Of a DNA stretch of 49,281 bases, positions 15,143 through 24,299 are shown piece by piece. The notes under the pieces are model-generated. The model ran no database searches. It was not told the origin of the DNA and saw only the letters and a program-made list of their open reading frames with translations. The stretch's first letter is position 1. Every line of letters starts with the position of its first letter. Source of the DNA: Bacillus sp. AFS037270 (GTDB lineage Bacteria; Bacillota; Bacilli; Bacillales_B; DSM-18226); the NCBI RefSeq assembly GCF_002585305.1, contig NZ_NUNF01000014.1, forward strand, positions 313,841 to 363,121, written 5' to 3'. The position numbers were made by a program, and so were the translations under genes.

Positions 15143-16420
15143 ATGACGGTACATGTCGTTGGTACTGGTGAAAATCTGTGGTCTATTTCCCAAAGGTATA
15201 ATGTGTCAATGAATACCATCGTTAGTGTAAACGGGTTACCATCTACCACAGCCCTTGTTCCCGGTCTGGCTCTTTATATTCCGGACAATAGTCTGCCGAT
15301 ACGGGCGTATCAAATAAAAGCTGGTGACACCCTTTGGGAATTGGCCGAGCGATTTAAAACCAATCCTTCATCGATAAGTCCTGCTAATCCAGGAATTGAT
15401 TTGAAACGACTTCGAATCGGTCAAGTCATTAATATTCCCTCACCAGTCAAATTGACCCTTAGTACGCTTGGATTCTTAGTGCCTTCCGGAACGACTGCAA
15501 ACCTTCCCATTATAGATTCTCTTTCCAATCAACTAACCTATTTAGCGATCGTGAACTATGCCTTTACCAGTGAGGGTTTCGCTTACGCTCAAATAGATGA
15601 CTTTGCCATCATTGCGAAATGCAAACAATTAAATATTATCCCATTATTAATGATCCGGAACTTTACCACTAGTGGGTTTAGTGCTGAGCTAGCAGGAGGG
15701 GTCCTTGGAAATGCCACCTACCGACAGAATTTAATCGCAAGCATCGTCAATCTCACAACCAGCCGAGGGTTTGGAGGTGTAAGTCTCGATCTTGAATTTA
15801 TCCCTCCGGCAAGGCGAAATGATTTTAATTCGTTTTTACAAGAATTAAAGGGACAATTAGGACAGCTGATTCTGAATGTGAACGTCCACGCCAAAGCCGC
15901 GGATTTGCCGACGAATCGGATTGTGGGGGCTTATGACTACGCGGCGATTGGAAATATAGTTGATCTTATGGCAGTCATGACGATTGATTATGGCTATCCG
16001 GGCGGACCTCCAGATCCAATCTCACCAATTCAATGGGTAGAACAAGTGATTAATTACGCAATCACACAAGTTAGCCCACAAAAATTGCTGATTGCCATGT
16101 CGTTATATGGCTATGACAAGGTGGTCGCCACGAATGCTACTAAAGGATTATCTGTGCTTGCGGCACAAAATCAAGCCATTTCCGTTCGAGAACCCATTCA
16201 ATTTGATTCTACATCGAAATCTCCCTGGTATCGATATTGGATCGGCACGGCAGAGCATGTGGTTTGGTTTGAAGACATTCGAAGCTATATTGAAAAGTAT
16301 AAATTGATTGATATTCACCAATTAGTTGGAACCACTTTTTGGCAAATCAGTTTGCCAGCACCACAGAATTGGGCATTCTTAAATAAGGTTATAACAGTTA
16401 TAAAAAACAGGGGAAAATAA
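15143..16420 (+). CDS. sleL: Spore cortex-lytic N-acetylglucosaminidase, SleL/YaaH type
   Basis: A 425-residue protein with two N-terminal LysM repeats (about residues 3-47 and 55-99) followed by a glycoside hydrolase family 18 barrel. The catalytic stretch reads FGGVSLDLEF with Glu218 as acid/base. SleL/YaaH is about 430 residues, has the same order and no classical signal peptide, and degrades cortex muropeptides during germination. Its presence is the main sign that the organism forms endospores. It stands alone behind the catabolic terminator with its own GGGGTGAGAGG site. Confidence 0.88.
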   Translation: MTVHVVGTGENLWSISQRYNVSMNTIVSVNGLPSTTALVPGLALYIPDNSLPIRAYQIKAGDTLWELAERFKTNPSSISPANPGIDLKRLRIGQVINIPSPVKLTLSTLGFLVPSGTTANLPIIDSLSNQLTYLAIVNYAFTSEGFAYAQIDDFAIIAKCKQLNIIPLLMIRNFTTSGFSAELAGGVLGNATYRQNLIASIVNLTTSRGFGGVSLDLEFIPPARRNDFNSFLQELKGQLGQLILNVNVHAKAADLPTNRIVGAYDYAAIGNIVDLMAVMTIDYGYPGGPPDPISPIQWVEQVINYAITQVSPQKLLIAMSLYGYDKVVATNATKGLSVLAAQNQAISVREPIQFDSTSKSPWYRYWIGTAEHVVWFEDIRSYIEKYKLIDIHQLVGTTFWQISLPAPQNWAFLNKVITVIKNRGK

Positions 16421-16472
16421 CTTATAATTACAATGGAGATAAGAGGATTTTGGATAAAAGGGGGGAGAATCA

Positions 16473-17684
16473 ATGAAACATGAAGCTGTAAGAGAAGACA
16501 AGAGAAGGACTTCTATGCAGACTTTAGTAGAGCTATGGCTGGTATCAACAAAATTGGGATTAACCTCTTTTGGCGGGCCGATTGCTCATATAGGCTATTT
16601 TCATGAGGAGTATGTTAGACGTAGAAAGTGGATGGATGAAAAAAGTTATGCTGATTTAGTGGCTCTATGTCAGTTTTTACCCGGTCCTGCTAGTTCCCAA
16701 GTGGGAATTGGAATTGGTGTGATGCGTGCGGGTGTTTTAGGTGGCATTATCTCCTTTCTTGGATTTACGTTACCATCTGTATTGGCACTGATTATTTTTG
16801 CGTTGATCTTGCAAGGAATAGACATTAAAAATTCGGGCTGGATTCACGGTTTAAAAGTTGTAGCTGTTGCGGTTGTAGCGCAGGCTATTTTAGGCATGGC
16901 CCAAAAATTGACGCCCGATTTAAAAAGAAAAGCGCTTGCCTTATTCGCATTGATTGCCACGTTATTATGGCAAACCTCATACACGCAGGTAGTGGTCATC
17001 TTGATTGCAGCCATTTTTGGTTTTCTTATCTACTCTAAGAACAATGGAAATATAGATTCTAAAAATCAATTTCCTATATCGCGTAGGTTTGGCGTTATTT
17101 GTTTAAGCTTATTTTTTGCATTATTGATCCTTCTTCCGCTAGTAAGAGAGATTACTTCGTGGCATTGGATTGCGGTTTTTGACAGTTTTTATCGGTCTGG
17201 TTCCCTTGTATTTGGCGGGGGACATGTAGTACTGCCATTGCTTGAACGGGAATTTGTACCGAACGGATGGATCAGTAAAGAAGTATTCCTTGCGGGATAT
17301 GGTGCGGCACAAGCTGTTCCTGGTCCGTTATTCACTTTTGCCGCTTATTTAGGTGCGGTTATGAATGGGGGGATTGGTGGGCTAATTGCTACGCTCGCAA
17401 TCTTTTTACCGGCATTCCTGCTTATTCTTGGGACCCTGCCTTTTTGGGAGACTCTACGGCGTAATCAAAAAATTAATGGAGCGTTAATGGGCGTAAATGC
17501 AGCAGTGGTAGGGATCTTAATTTCTGCCTTTTATCAGCCAATCTGGACTAGTTCCATTATGGAACCAATGGATTTTGCTTTTGCCGCAGTTCTATTTAGT
17601 ATGCTAGTTTATTGGAAGTTGCCGCCTTGGGTAATCGTTGTTACTGGTGCAGCAGGTGGTTCGCTACTAACATTTCTTTCATAA
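16473..17684 (+). CDS. chrA: Chromate transporter ChrA, two-domain (LCHR) type
   Basis: A 403-residue membrane protein with two homologous chromate-transport halves. The first has SFGGPIAHIGYFHEEYV and LPGPASSQVGIG, and the second FGGGHVVLPLLEREFV and QAVPGPLFTFAAYLG, joined by a hydrophilic stretch near residue 190. Full-length ChrA couples chromate (or sulfate-like anion) export to the membrane potential. An AAAGGGGGGAG site lies before the ATG. No chrB-type regulator or sulfate gene is adjacent, so its physiological anion is uncertain. Confidence 0.87.
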   Translation: MKHEAVREDKRRTSMQTLVELWLVSTKLGLTSFGGPIAHIGYFHEEYVRRRKWMDEKSYADLVALCQFLPGPASSQVGIGIGVMRAGVLGGIISFLGFTLPSVLALIIFALILQGIDIKNSGWIHGLKVVAVAVVAQAILGMAQKLTPDLKRKALALFALIATLLWQTSYTQVVVILIAAIFGFLIYSKNNGNIDSKNQFPISRRFGVICLSLFFALLILLPLVREITSWHWIAVFDSFYRSGSLVFGGGHVVLPLLEREFVPNGWISKEVFLAGYGAAQAVPGPLFTFAAYLGAVMNGGIGGLIATLAIFLPAFLLILGTLPFWETLRRNQKINGALMGVNAAVVGILISAFYQPIWTSSIMEPMDFAFAAVLFSMLVYWKLPPWVIVVTGAAGGSLLTFLS

Positions 17685-17817
17685 GGATTGTGAAAATCGT
17701 AGGTGATTTAACATAGATGCATGCACCATCCACCTTTCCATATATTGAAACCAAACAAGTTAGTTTACGTATGTATATAAGCGGCTATTAATATAGAAGA
17801 AAGGTGGCTATGTATAA

Positions 17818-18633
17818 ATGGAAACTAGAGAACAATTATTGGACGAGCTATCTGTAATTGAAAAATGGGAAAAAGACCAAAGTGACTTGTGGTTTTGGGA
17901 GCGGCTGGGGCGACTGCCATTTAAGCTTCTGGATAAACTAACTCCTCAATTCATTCATAACAAAGTTGGCAGCTTACTTGAAGAAATCGGTTCTTATATA
18001 CAAACTGGCGGCAGTTATTTAATTAAAAAAGAGACTATTTTTGAAAAAGTAGAAAAAGAGATTGGGAAGCCAATCAACGATGTATCGGATATTAAAGAAA
18101 TCCCTATTACGACAATGCATAAGTTAAGCATTGAGCTTACTGAGCAGAGGAAAAAGTTTGCTGCCATCCAAGGAGCCAGCACTGGAATCGGCGGAATTTT
18201 TACGCTTGCGATCGATATCCCGGCTTTAATGGCTATTTCTTTAAAAACATTACAGGAAATTGCGCTTATTCATGGTTATGATCCAGGCGAGCAAAGTGAG
18301 CGGGTTTTCATTGTGAAATGTTTGCAATTTTCATCTGCTGATATTGTCGGGAAACGAGCGATTTTGAATGAGCTTTCCCAGTATGGTCGACTAGAGAGCA
18401 GATCGGGTGAAATGGTTTCACAGCTGCAAGGATGGCGTGAGGTAGTGTATACATATCGGGATCAGTTTGGCTGGAAGAAGCTTTTTCAAATGGTACCGAT
18501 TGCCGGGATGATTTTCGGGGCATTTACAAACAGGTCAATGATTAATGATCTTTCTGAAACAGGCATGATGCTTTACAGAAAAAGAAGGATTTTGGAGAGG
18601 TTGGAGCAAGAGACGAAGGACCTGCGAGATTAG
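17818..18633 (+). CDS. EcsC-family protein
   Basis: A 271-residue protein of the EcsC family, recognised from the IQGASTGIGGIFTLAIDIPALMAISLKTLQEIALIHGYDP block (about residues 118-160) and the later GWKKLFQMVPIAGMIFGAF segment. The N-terminus has a tryptophan-rich EKWEKDQSDLWFWERLGRLP stretch. EcsC homologues are membrane-associated and of unknown function; B. subtilis EcsC is linked to the EcsAB transporter, but no ecsAB is present here. It is transcribed alone and converges with the pseudogene downstream. Confidence 0.75.
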   Translation: METREQLLDELSVIEKWEKDQSDLWFWERLGRLPFKLLDKLTPQFIHNKVGSLLEEIGSYIQTGGSYLIKKETIFEKVEKEIGKPINDVSDIKEIPITTMHKLSIELTEQRKKFAAIQGASTGIGGIFTLAIDIPALMAISLKTLQEIALIHGYDPGEQSERVFIVKCLQFSSADIVGKRAILNELSQYGRLESRSGEMVSQLQGWREVVYTYRDQFGWKKLFQMVPIAGMIFGAFTNRSMINDLSETGMMLYRKRRILERLEQETKDLRD

Positions 18634-18660
18634 GCAGGTCTCTTTTCTTAAGAATTGTGC

Positions 18661-18751
18661 TATCCGCAAGTAAGCGGTCGCCATCAGCAAGTAAAAATGA
18701 GTTATCCTCCAGTAAACGGATGCTATCCACAAGTCAAAGTATCCATCAGAA
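18661..18751 (+). repeat. Degenerate 21-bp tandem repeats, four copies
   Basis: Four consecutive 21-base units start TATCCGCAAGTAA, CATCAGCAAGTAA, TATCCTCCAGTAA and TATCCACAAGTCA, with a partial fifth (TATCCATCAG). Read on the + strand they spell heptads like LSASKRS, PSASKNE, LSSSKRM, LSTSQSI. The stretch lies between two converging genes and is more likely a non-coding repeat than a gene, although the period keeps a frame open. Confidence 0.7.
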
Positions 18752-18757
18752 ACACTA

Positions 18758-19820
18758 TCAATGTCTTTTTAAAAGCGGTCGATCCTGCAAATACAACGCC
18801 ATGTCCTGGCTGCTTCCTTTGACGATATCTTCGACAATAATCTTCGCGAGCAGCTGGCTGTAGACGGTGCCGTTATCACCAAAGGCAAATAGAAAATAGC
18901 TGTTCGGATATTCATCATAAACACCGATAATCGGAAGGCCGTCAACAGTGCCTCCATAGAAAGCCGCTAAATAGAATTCCGGCTGCACCTGAATATCGGG
19001 AAACTGCTTATTAAACTCCTCAATCAACTTATCCTTCTTGTACATCAACTTACTATCCCGGTCATCAGGGTAAGTTGCATTATCATCGAGGCCGCCGATG
19101 ATGATACGATTGTCCGCTGTAGTACGCATAAATAGATAAGGACGGGCCGTTTCCCAAAGGAGTGTGCGGTTATTCCATGTTGAAAAATCATCGACTGGAT
19201 CTGTGGTAACCGTATAGGTACTCACAAAAGAAGCTTTTTTCTCTTTTTTAATATCGATTCCCTCATAGCCGGCAGTGAAAATAACATGGCGCGCTTTAAT
19301 CGAGTGTCCCGTCTTCGTTGAAATGACCATCCGTTTCTGCTCCACATCGTAATGGTGACCATTCATTTCCGTATTTTCGTAAATACGAACGCCTTTTTTT
19401 GCGGCATAATCAATCAATGCATGAGTAAACTTGAAAGGATTCAGTTCGCCATCGTTGTATGAATAAATCGCTGCTTCTCGGCTAAAAGGATATTTACTTT
19501 CAATGTCGTCCTTTGTCCAAAAATCCAGCTCGCAGTTATGCTCCTTTAAAAAGTCGTATTCTTTTTTTAGTTTCGCCACATCTTCTTTCGGAATATTGAA
19601 TCAGTGCCGTATTTGTACTGGTACTGCCGCTGCCGATTTTCCCTTTTTCGATGGCAATTACATCTAAACCGGCATCCGCGAGGTAATAGGCACACTGGGC
19701 AGCAGAGCTTCCACCGCCGATAATACACACTTCACAAGTAAGATCCTCTGCCAAAGATGGATAGGATGGGGCGTCGGGAAAAGTCATTGGCCAATAATAT
19801 GTTCCAGATTGTAAGTTCAT
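18758..19820 (-). pseudogene. FAD-dependent amino-acid oxidase-like gene (DadA family), broken
   Basis: The N-terminal part (19820 down to about 19590) encodes MNLQSGTYYWPMTFPDAP and the FAD motif CIIGGGSSAAQCAYYLADAG. It then loses frame after TNTALIQYS. The other frame resumes with AKLKKEYDFLKEH and runs to the stop at 18758 with normal substrate- and FAD-domain sequence (FGDNGTVYSQLLAKIIVEDI). The total of 1063 bases is not a multiple of three. Intact relatives carry roughly 50-60 more residues between these two points, so an internal deletion with frameshift best explains it. The product would have been a DAO-family oxidoreductase; now non-functional unless this is a sequence error. Confidence 0.75.
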
Positions 19821-19906
19821 TCTGTTTCCTCCTACTTTTTACACGGATATTGTTACTATTTCCATTCAGGTGTTTAGCATGCAGGAGATTGTTCAAGAAA
19901 TGCAAA

Positions 19907-19945
19907 GGGACGGTTCTTCTGCTTCCGAAGCAGAAGAACCGTCCC
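19907..19945. terminator. Perfect 19-bp palindrome, GGGACGGTTCT family, downstream of the L,D-transpeptidase gene
   Basis: GGGACGGTTCTTCTGCTTC and its exact complement are separated by one base. It lies 7 bases after the end of the - strand transpeptidase gene, so it can act as its terminator. The motif recurs at 41083 and 46317 and, as a variant, at 29694. Confidence 0.7.
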
Positions 19946-19952
19946 CACGCTT

Positions 19953-21398
19953 TTAATAAATAACAACCGGCTCGTATGTGCTGAGGTTGTTATAAACTGT
20001 TTTCATAACACTAGATGGTGTGTTGACGCAGCCGCCAGAACCTGCATTTAGGTAGGCTTTGCTTGACCAGTTTGATCGCCAGCTGGCATCGTGAAAACCT
20101 TGACCGCTGTTTGTAAATGGTGCCCAATATTGGACTTCAACTTCATAAGATCCACTACCTACGTGACTGCCTTTTAATGTGGATGGTGTTCGTTTGTAGA
20201 GGATATACCACACGCCTTTATCGGTATCTTCACCCGTACTGTGTTTACCGGTCACGACACTCGTTGTGACGACTAATTTTCCATGTTTGTAAATCCATAT
20301 ACGCTGCTCGGCAATCGAAACTTCAGCATAGGTATCGCCAATGCCATTGTTCGCGGTCGTTTCATAACCGTAGCCTTCCCCGCTCCAGCCATGTCCGATA
20401 ATACTAGAAGCAGAAATGGATGTTGTTCCTTTTTCAAAAGCGGCCTGGACCTGTGCAGTTTCTTTATCCACATCTAATGCCCAGCCATAGCCTTGTCCTT
20501 TAACCGAAATCACTGAACCTGAATGGGTCTTAAATGTGAAGTTTTTATTTAATGTAGACTGAGAATCATTAATTTCAGTAATCTTGTTTTTAATATCTTC
20601 TGTATCAATACTAACTTTTAAATCTTTAGTCACAGAAGCACTTTTGATTAATTCGCTTGCTTTTAGTGAATAAACTTGATTCTGTACTTTATATTCAACG
20701 GTTTTCTGAAGGAGTTCTTGCAGCTTTTCTTCTTCTTTTTTTACAACCTCACTGTCTTCTTTGACCGGAAGTATAAACACAGGATCCAGACGGATTTCAC
20801 TAGTAAAACCCTGCTTCTCGAAGGCCTTTACTAGACCGGCGACATCGTATTGCTCCCCGTCAATGCTTTTTGAAACGACAATTTTACCTTGTTCCAAATG
20901 AGCTTGTGCATCTTGGGGCACTTTTAAACTCTTATTCATAGAGATTAGCTTTTCTTCCAATTGTTTTTTCAATTCTTGGCTGTGATACGTATCTGGTTGG
21001 GTTGGCATAAGTGAATAATTTTTTGCCTTTGATGAAGGGAAAAACGTCTGCTGGCTTTTTGCTATTTTTTTAACACCTGACAGGTCTTGATCCGTAAATC
21101 CCATCTTCGTATCTGTTCCATCTAATATTTGTTGTTGGCCGACATAGACTTCGTTTTTTAATACAGTTGTTTTTAATTTACCAAGTGCCTCATCTGCGGT
21201 TAGTCCACTGACATCTATCCCATTAATCTTGATATTTGCATTAAAGTAGTTTGCCTGATAATAACTGATTCCACCCAATATGAGTGCAACCAGAACGGTG
21301 ATACCTGGTGTGACAAACTTCCAGTTTTTATACCATTTGGTTGGCTTTCCCTGATGTTTACCTATTTCCACTGATGATTCATTTACCGCATTTTCCAT
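19953..21398 (-). CDS. L,D-transpeptidase with PG-binding domains (YkuD/ErfK family)
   Basis: A 481-residue cell-wall enzyme. A short cytoplasmic N-terminus is followed by one membrane anchor (about residues 28-50, FVTPGITVLVALILGGISYY). Two putative peptidoglycan-binding (PG_binding_4-like) modules cover about 60-330, and a C-terminal YkuD catalytic domain carries His436 (GFHDASW) and the nucleophile Cys457 (GSGGCVNTP). It would make 3-3 crosslinks or attach proteins in the wall, resisting beta-lactams. It is transcribed alone, and its 3' end has a perfect hairpin at 19907. Confidence 0.88.
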   Translation of the reverse strand: MENAVNESSVEIGKHQGKPTKWYKNWKFVTPGITVLVALILGGISYYQANYFNANIKINGIDVSGLTADEALGKLKTTVLKNEVYVGQQQILDGTDTKMGFTDQDLSGVKKIAKSQQTFFPSSKAKNYSLMPTQPDTYHSQELKKQLEEKLISMNKSLKVPQDAQAHLEQGKIVVSKSIDGEQYDVAGLVKAFEKQGFTSEIRLDPVFILPVKEDSEVVKKEEEKLQELLQKTVEYKVQNQVYSLKASELIKSASVTKDLKVSIDTEDIKNKITEINDSQSTLNKNFTFKTHSGSVISVKGQGYGWALDVDKETAQVQAAFEKGTTSISASSIIGHGWSGEGYGYETTANNGIGDTYAEVSIAEQRIWIYKHGKLVVTTSVVTGKHSTGEDTDKGVWYILYKRTPSTLKGSHVGSGSYEVEVQYWAPFTNSGQGFHDASWRSNWSSKAYLNAGSGGCVNTPSSVMKTVYNNLSTYEPVVIY

Positions 21399-21606
21399 GA
21401 AAATTCCCCCTCAACCCGGTGACCCAGCAATCAACGTCAACCGCCTTTACTTTTCACTTTGCTTTCAATAGTTACAATTATATTACAACATTCTTAAAAT
21501 AAACTTAAATTATTACAACTATTCTACTAAATTTTTTTTTTTGAATTTGTCGTAATTTGTAACTGTGTGAAATATTTAATAAAGTTGTGATAGTAGGAAA
21601 TTATAG

Positions 21607-21635
21607 TTGAATCCAATAATAAGCCGTGGTATATT
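21607..21635 (+). promoter_or_regulatory. Sigma-A promoter before the yhgE unit
   Basis: TTGAAT (21607-21612), a 17-base spacer and TATATT (21630-21635), about 57 bases before the small frame at 21692 and 178 before yhgE. Confidence 0.55.
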
Positions 21636-21691
21636 AATACAGTCCAATAAATGACTGAAATACCAAAATGGTCAATTAACAGGAGATGGTT

Positions 21692-21796
21692 ATGGCCCAA
21701 TACTCGGAAGGTGACTTGTATTTCACGGAGGAAAATTTTTTTTATAAAAAAGTGACCAATTGGATAATTTGGTCACTTGTAAATTTAATAGAATAA
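21692..21796 (+). CDS. Possible 34-residue leader protein upstream of yhgE
   Basis: ATG 21692 follows AGGAG by six bases and opens a 34-codon frame ending TAA at 21796, 16 bases before the yhgE start. The C-terminal half (FFYKKVTNWIIWSLVNLIE) could form an amphipathic or membrane helix. The inverted repeat AAGTGACCAA/TTGGTCACTT (21750-21778) lies inside it and may be an operator or an RNA hairpin controlling yhgE. No known family is recognised. The good ribosome site and placement support it; the short length argues for caution. Confidence 0.4.
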   Translation: MAQYSEGDLYFTEENFFYKKVTNWIIWSLVNLIE

Positions 21797-21812
21797 TAAT
21801 GAGGTGAATCAC

Positions 21813-24149
21813 ATGAAAGCTTTCACATCGGTGAAAAGTGAGTTTCTGAAAATCCTTCGCACGCGTAAATTGCTAATCGCTATTATCGGTGTGATGACAA
21901 TTCCGGTGCTTTATAGCGGAACTTATTTATGGGCCTTTTGGGATCCATATGCCCATTTGGACCGAATGCCTGTGGCGATTGTGAATAACGACCAAGGTGC
22001 TGTCTACAATGGGGAGAAGTTAACGATTGGTAAGGATTTAGTGGAGAATTTAAAGGAGAAAAAAAGCTTTAACTGGAATTTTGTTAGTGCCAGTAAGGCA
22101 AAAAAAGGCTTGGAAAATCAAGATTATTATTTAGAAATCGAAATTCCTAAAGATTTTTCAAAAAATGCTACCACGTTACAAAGTGATCATCCTGAAAAAC
22201 TAAATCTCATCTATACCGTTAATGAAGGGAATAACTATTTATCATCGAAAATCGGCGATTCGGCGATTGAAAAAATAAAAGAAGAAGTGTCCAGCTCTGT
22301 CACGAAAACATATGCAGAGTCGATGTTTGACAGTTTAAAAGATGTTGCTGACGGATTGAACAAGGCAAGTGACGGGGCCGGGGAGCTTTATAATGGAATT
22401 ACCGAAGCTAAAGATGGTGCCGGAAACCTAGAGGATGGAATTAATACTGCCGGCAGCGGTGCGGCAAAATTAGCGGATGGTGCAAAATCAGTGGATTCCG
22501 GTACCAAAACCATTAAGGAAAACCTGGAAGTTTTAGCAAAAAAATCGGTTGACTTTTCAAAAGGGGTTGTATCGGCTTCATCTGGCTCAAAAGAGCTTCA
22601 AAGCGGATTGGAGCAATTTAACACTGGACTTACCCAAATGAAAGAGGCCAACACAAAGCTATTAACAGGTGCGACTCAAAGTGAATCCGGCACTAAGCAA
22701 TTATCGGATGGCTTAGCTTCAGCCGCAGCTAATTTACCTAGTCTGCAAAAAGGTTCACAGCAGCTTGCGGACGGTGCTTCCCAGCTGTCTGATTCCTTAG
22801 ATCAATGGAAGACAGGAGCAGACCAAACAAAGGCTGGGGCCGATTCCGTAAGCCAAGGACTGGAGCAGCTGCTTGGTCAAGTAAGCAGCATGGCGGATAG
22901 TTCGACAGACCCAGCCGAAAAGGCAAAATTGACTGCCCTAAAGGACAGCCTGACACAATTATCACAAGGCAGCCAGCTGGTCGCTTCAGGTGTGGGTAAT
23001 TTGTCAAGCAGTGCTGGCCAAATCAAACAAGGCGCTGGTTCGTTATCTGCCGGCGCGGGTCAGTTAAATCAAGGTCAAGAGAAATTGGCCGATGGCATTA
23101 ATCAATTATCAGGCGGAGCAAAACAGGTATTAGACGGTCAGGGACAGTTAAAGCAAGGGCTTGCGCAGTTCGGGTCCAAGCTTGATGAAGCCCAAACAGG
23201 GTTCGGCCAAATTGTGAACGGCTCAAACAGCCTGACATCTGGGTTAGGCCAATTAGCATCGGGCTCCACTTTATTACAAGATGGGACGAATAAGCTTGCA
23301 CAGGGAGCGAATCAATTAGCGTCTGGTACCACATCGCTTTACAATGGTGAAAAGGACTTGAATAACGGGATGACCAAGCTTGCGGATGGATCATCGGATT
23401 TAACGAGCGGTATGGCGAAACTGGCGGATGGCTCGAAGGAATTGAGCGATCAGTTAGATAGCGGAGCTAAAGATGCCAGTGATGTTAAAGCTAATAACGG
23501 TGTGTATGATATGTTTGCTAAACCGGTTAGTCTTAAAAGTTCGAAAATGAATCATGTTCCCAACTACGGCAGCGGCTTGGCACCTTATTTCTTATCACTT
23601 AGCTTATTTGTCGGTGCTCTTATGCTGTCTGTTATTTTTCCAATGTTTATACCAGCTTCGGAACCGAAGAGCGGATTTAGTTGGTTTTTAGGAAAGGCAG
23701 GGGTTATTTTAGCGGTTGGTATTGGCCAGGCGTTGTTAGTGGACGCGGTCATGCTTTTAGGCCTCGGGCTTGAAGTGAAGAGTGTTCCTTCTTTTATTCT
23801 GTTAAGTATTATTACCAGCTGGACCTTCTTGGCAATCATTCAATTCCTTGTGACTACACTTGATAATCCGGGACGTTTCTTAGCCGTGATTATCTTGATT
23901 CTGCAATTAACAGGCAGTGCGGGAACGTATCCGATTGAACTAGGACCAACATTCCTCCAGCATATTAGTCATTTCTTGCCAATGACCTATTCGATTTCTG
24001 GTTTCAGGGCGGTTATTTCAACTGGTGACTTTGGGTCTATGTGGGGGAATATCGGATATCTTGCCGTCTTCTTTGTTCTATTCCTAGCGGCAACCTTGAC
24101 ATTCTTTATCGTGAAATTCAAACGACAGCCAGAAGTGCAGGTACAATAA
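21813..24149 (+). CDS. yhgE: YhgE/Pip-family membrane protein
   Basis: A 778-residue membrane protein. One N-terminal transmembrane helix (about residues 20-42) is followed by the family signature WDPYAHLDRMPVAIVNNDQGA. Next comes a long extracytoplasmic region (about 170-570) of repeated 'LxxGxxxLxxGxxxL' units rich in LADG/LSDG, predicted as a helical stalk. About five or six helices follow from residue 590 to the end. Relatives include the Lactococcus phage-infection protein Pip and B. subtilis YhgE, related to the T7SS/phage receptor YueB. ATG 21813 follows GAGGTG; GTG 21804 would overlap that site. Function in the cell is unclear. Confidence 0.85.
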   Translation: MKAFTSVKSEFLKILRTRKLLIAIIGVMTIPVLYSGTYLWAFWDPYAHLDRMPVAIVNNDQGAVYNGEKLTIGKDLVENLKEKKSFNWNFVSASKAKKGLENQDYYLEIEIPKDFSKNATTLQSDHPEKLNLIYTVNEGNNYLSSKIGDSAIEKIKEEVSSSVTKTYAESMFDSLKDVADGLNKASDGAGELYNGITEAKDGAGNLEDGINTAGSGAAKLADGAKSVDSGTKTIKENLEVLAKKSVDFSKGVVSASSGSKELQSGLEQFNTGLTQMKEANTKLLTGATQSESGTKQLSDGLASAAANLPSLQKGSQQLADGASQLSDSLDQWKTGADQTKAGADSVSQGLEQLLGQVSSMADSSTDPAEKAKLTALKDSLTQLSQGSQLVASGVGNLSSSAGQIKQGAGSLSAGAGQLNQGQEKLADGINQLSGGAKQVLDGQGQLKQGLAQFGSKLDEAQTGFGQIVNGSNSLTSGLGQLASGSTLLQDGTNKLAQGANQLASGTTSLYNGEKDLNNGMTKLADGSSDLTSGMAKLADGSKELSDQLDSGAKDASDVKANNGVYDMFAKPVSLKSSKMNHVPNYGSGLAPYFLSLSLFVGALMLSVIFPMFIPASEPKSGFSWFLGKAGVILAVGIGQALLVDAVMLLGLGLEVKSVPSFILLSIITSWTFLAIIQFLVTTLDNPGRFLAVIILILQLTGSAGTYPIELGPTFLQHISHFLPMTYSISGFRAVISTGDFGSMWGNIGYLAVFFVLFLAATLTFFIVKFKRQPEVQVQ

Positions 24150-24162
24150 AATATTGATGAAA

Positions 24163-24195
24163 AATGGCAGCTTGAATACAGGCTGCTATTTTTTA
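24163..24195 (+). terminator. Rho-independent terminator after yhgE
   Basis: AATGGCAGC and GCTGCTATT pair around a 10-base loop, followed by TTTTTA. Confidence 0.8.
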
Positions 24196-24299
24196 TTTAA
24201 GGCTTACTTTCGCCTTTTTTTGACACCTTTTGGACAAGCGTTGATACGATATCTTTTTCCATTCATAGACTGATAGAGCAAAAGAATGGAGGGATATGA

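Noticed and set aside
18657..18863. A 68-codon frame reading LSASKRS heptads
   Set aside because: It arises from the 21-bp repeats and then runs antisense into the oxidoreductase pseudogene; no ribosome site.
24220..24250. TTGACA promoter before aprX
   Set aside because: The -35 is perfect, but only GATACG at 17 or TACGAT at 19 bases follows; too weak to list as a feature.
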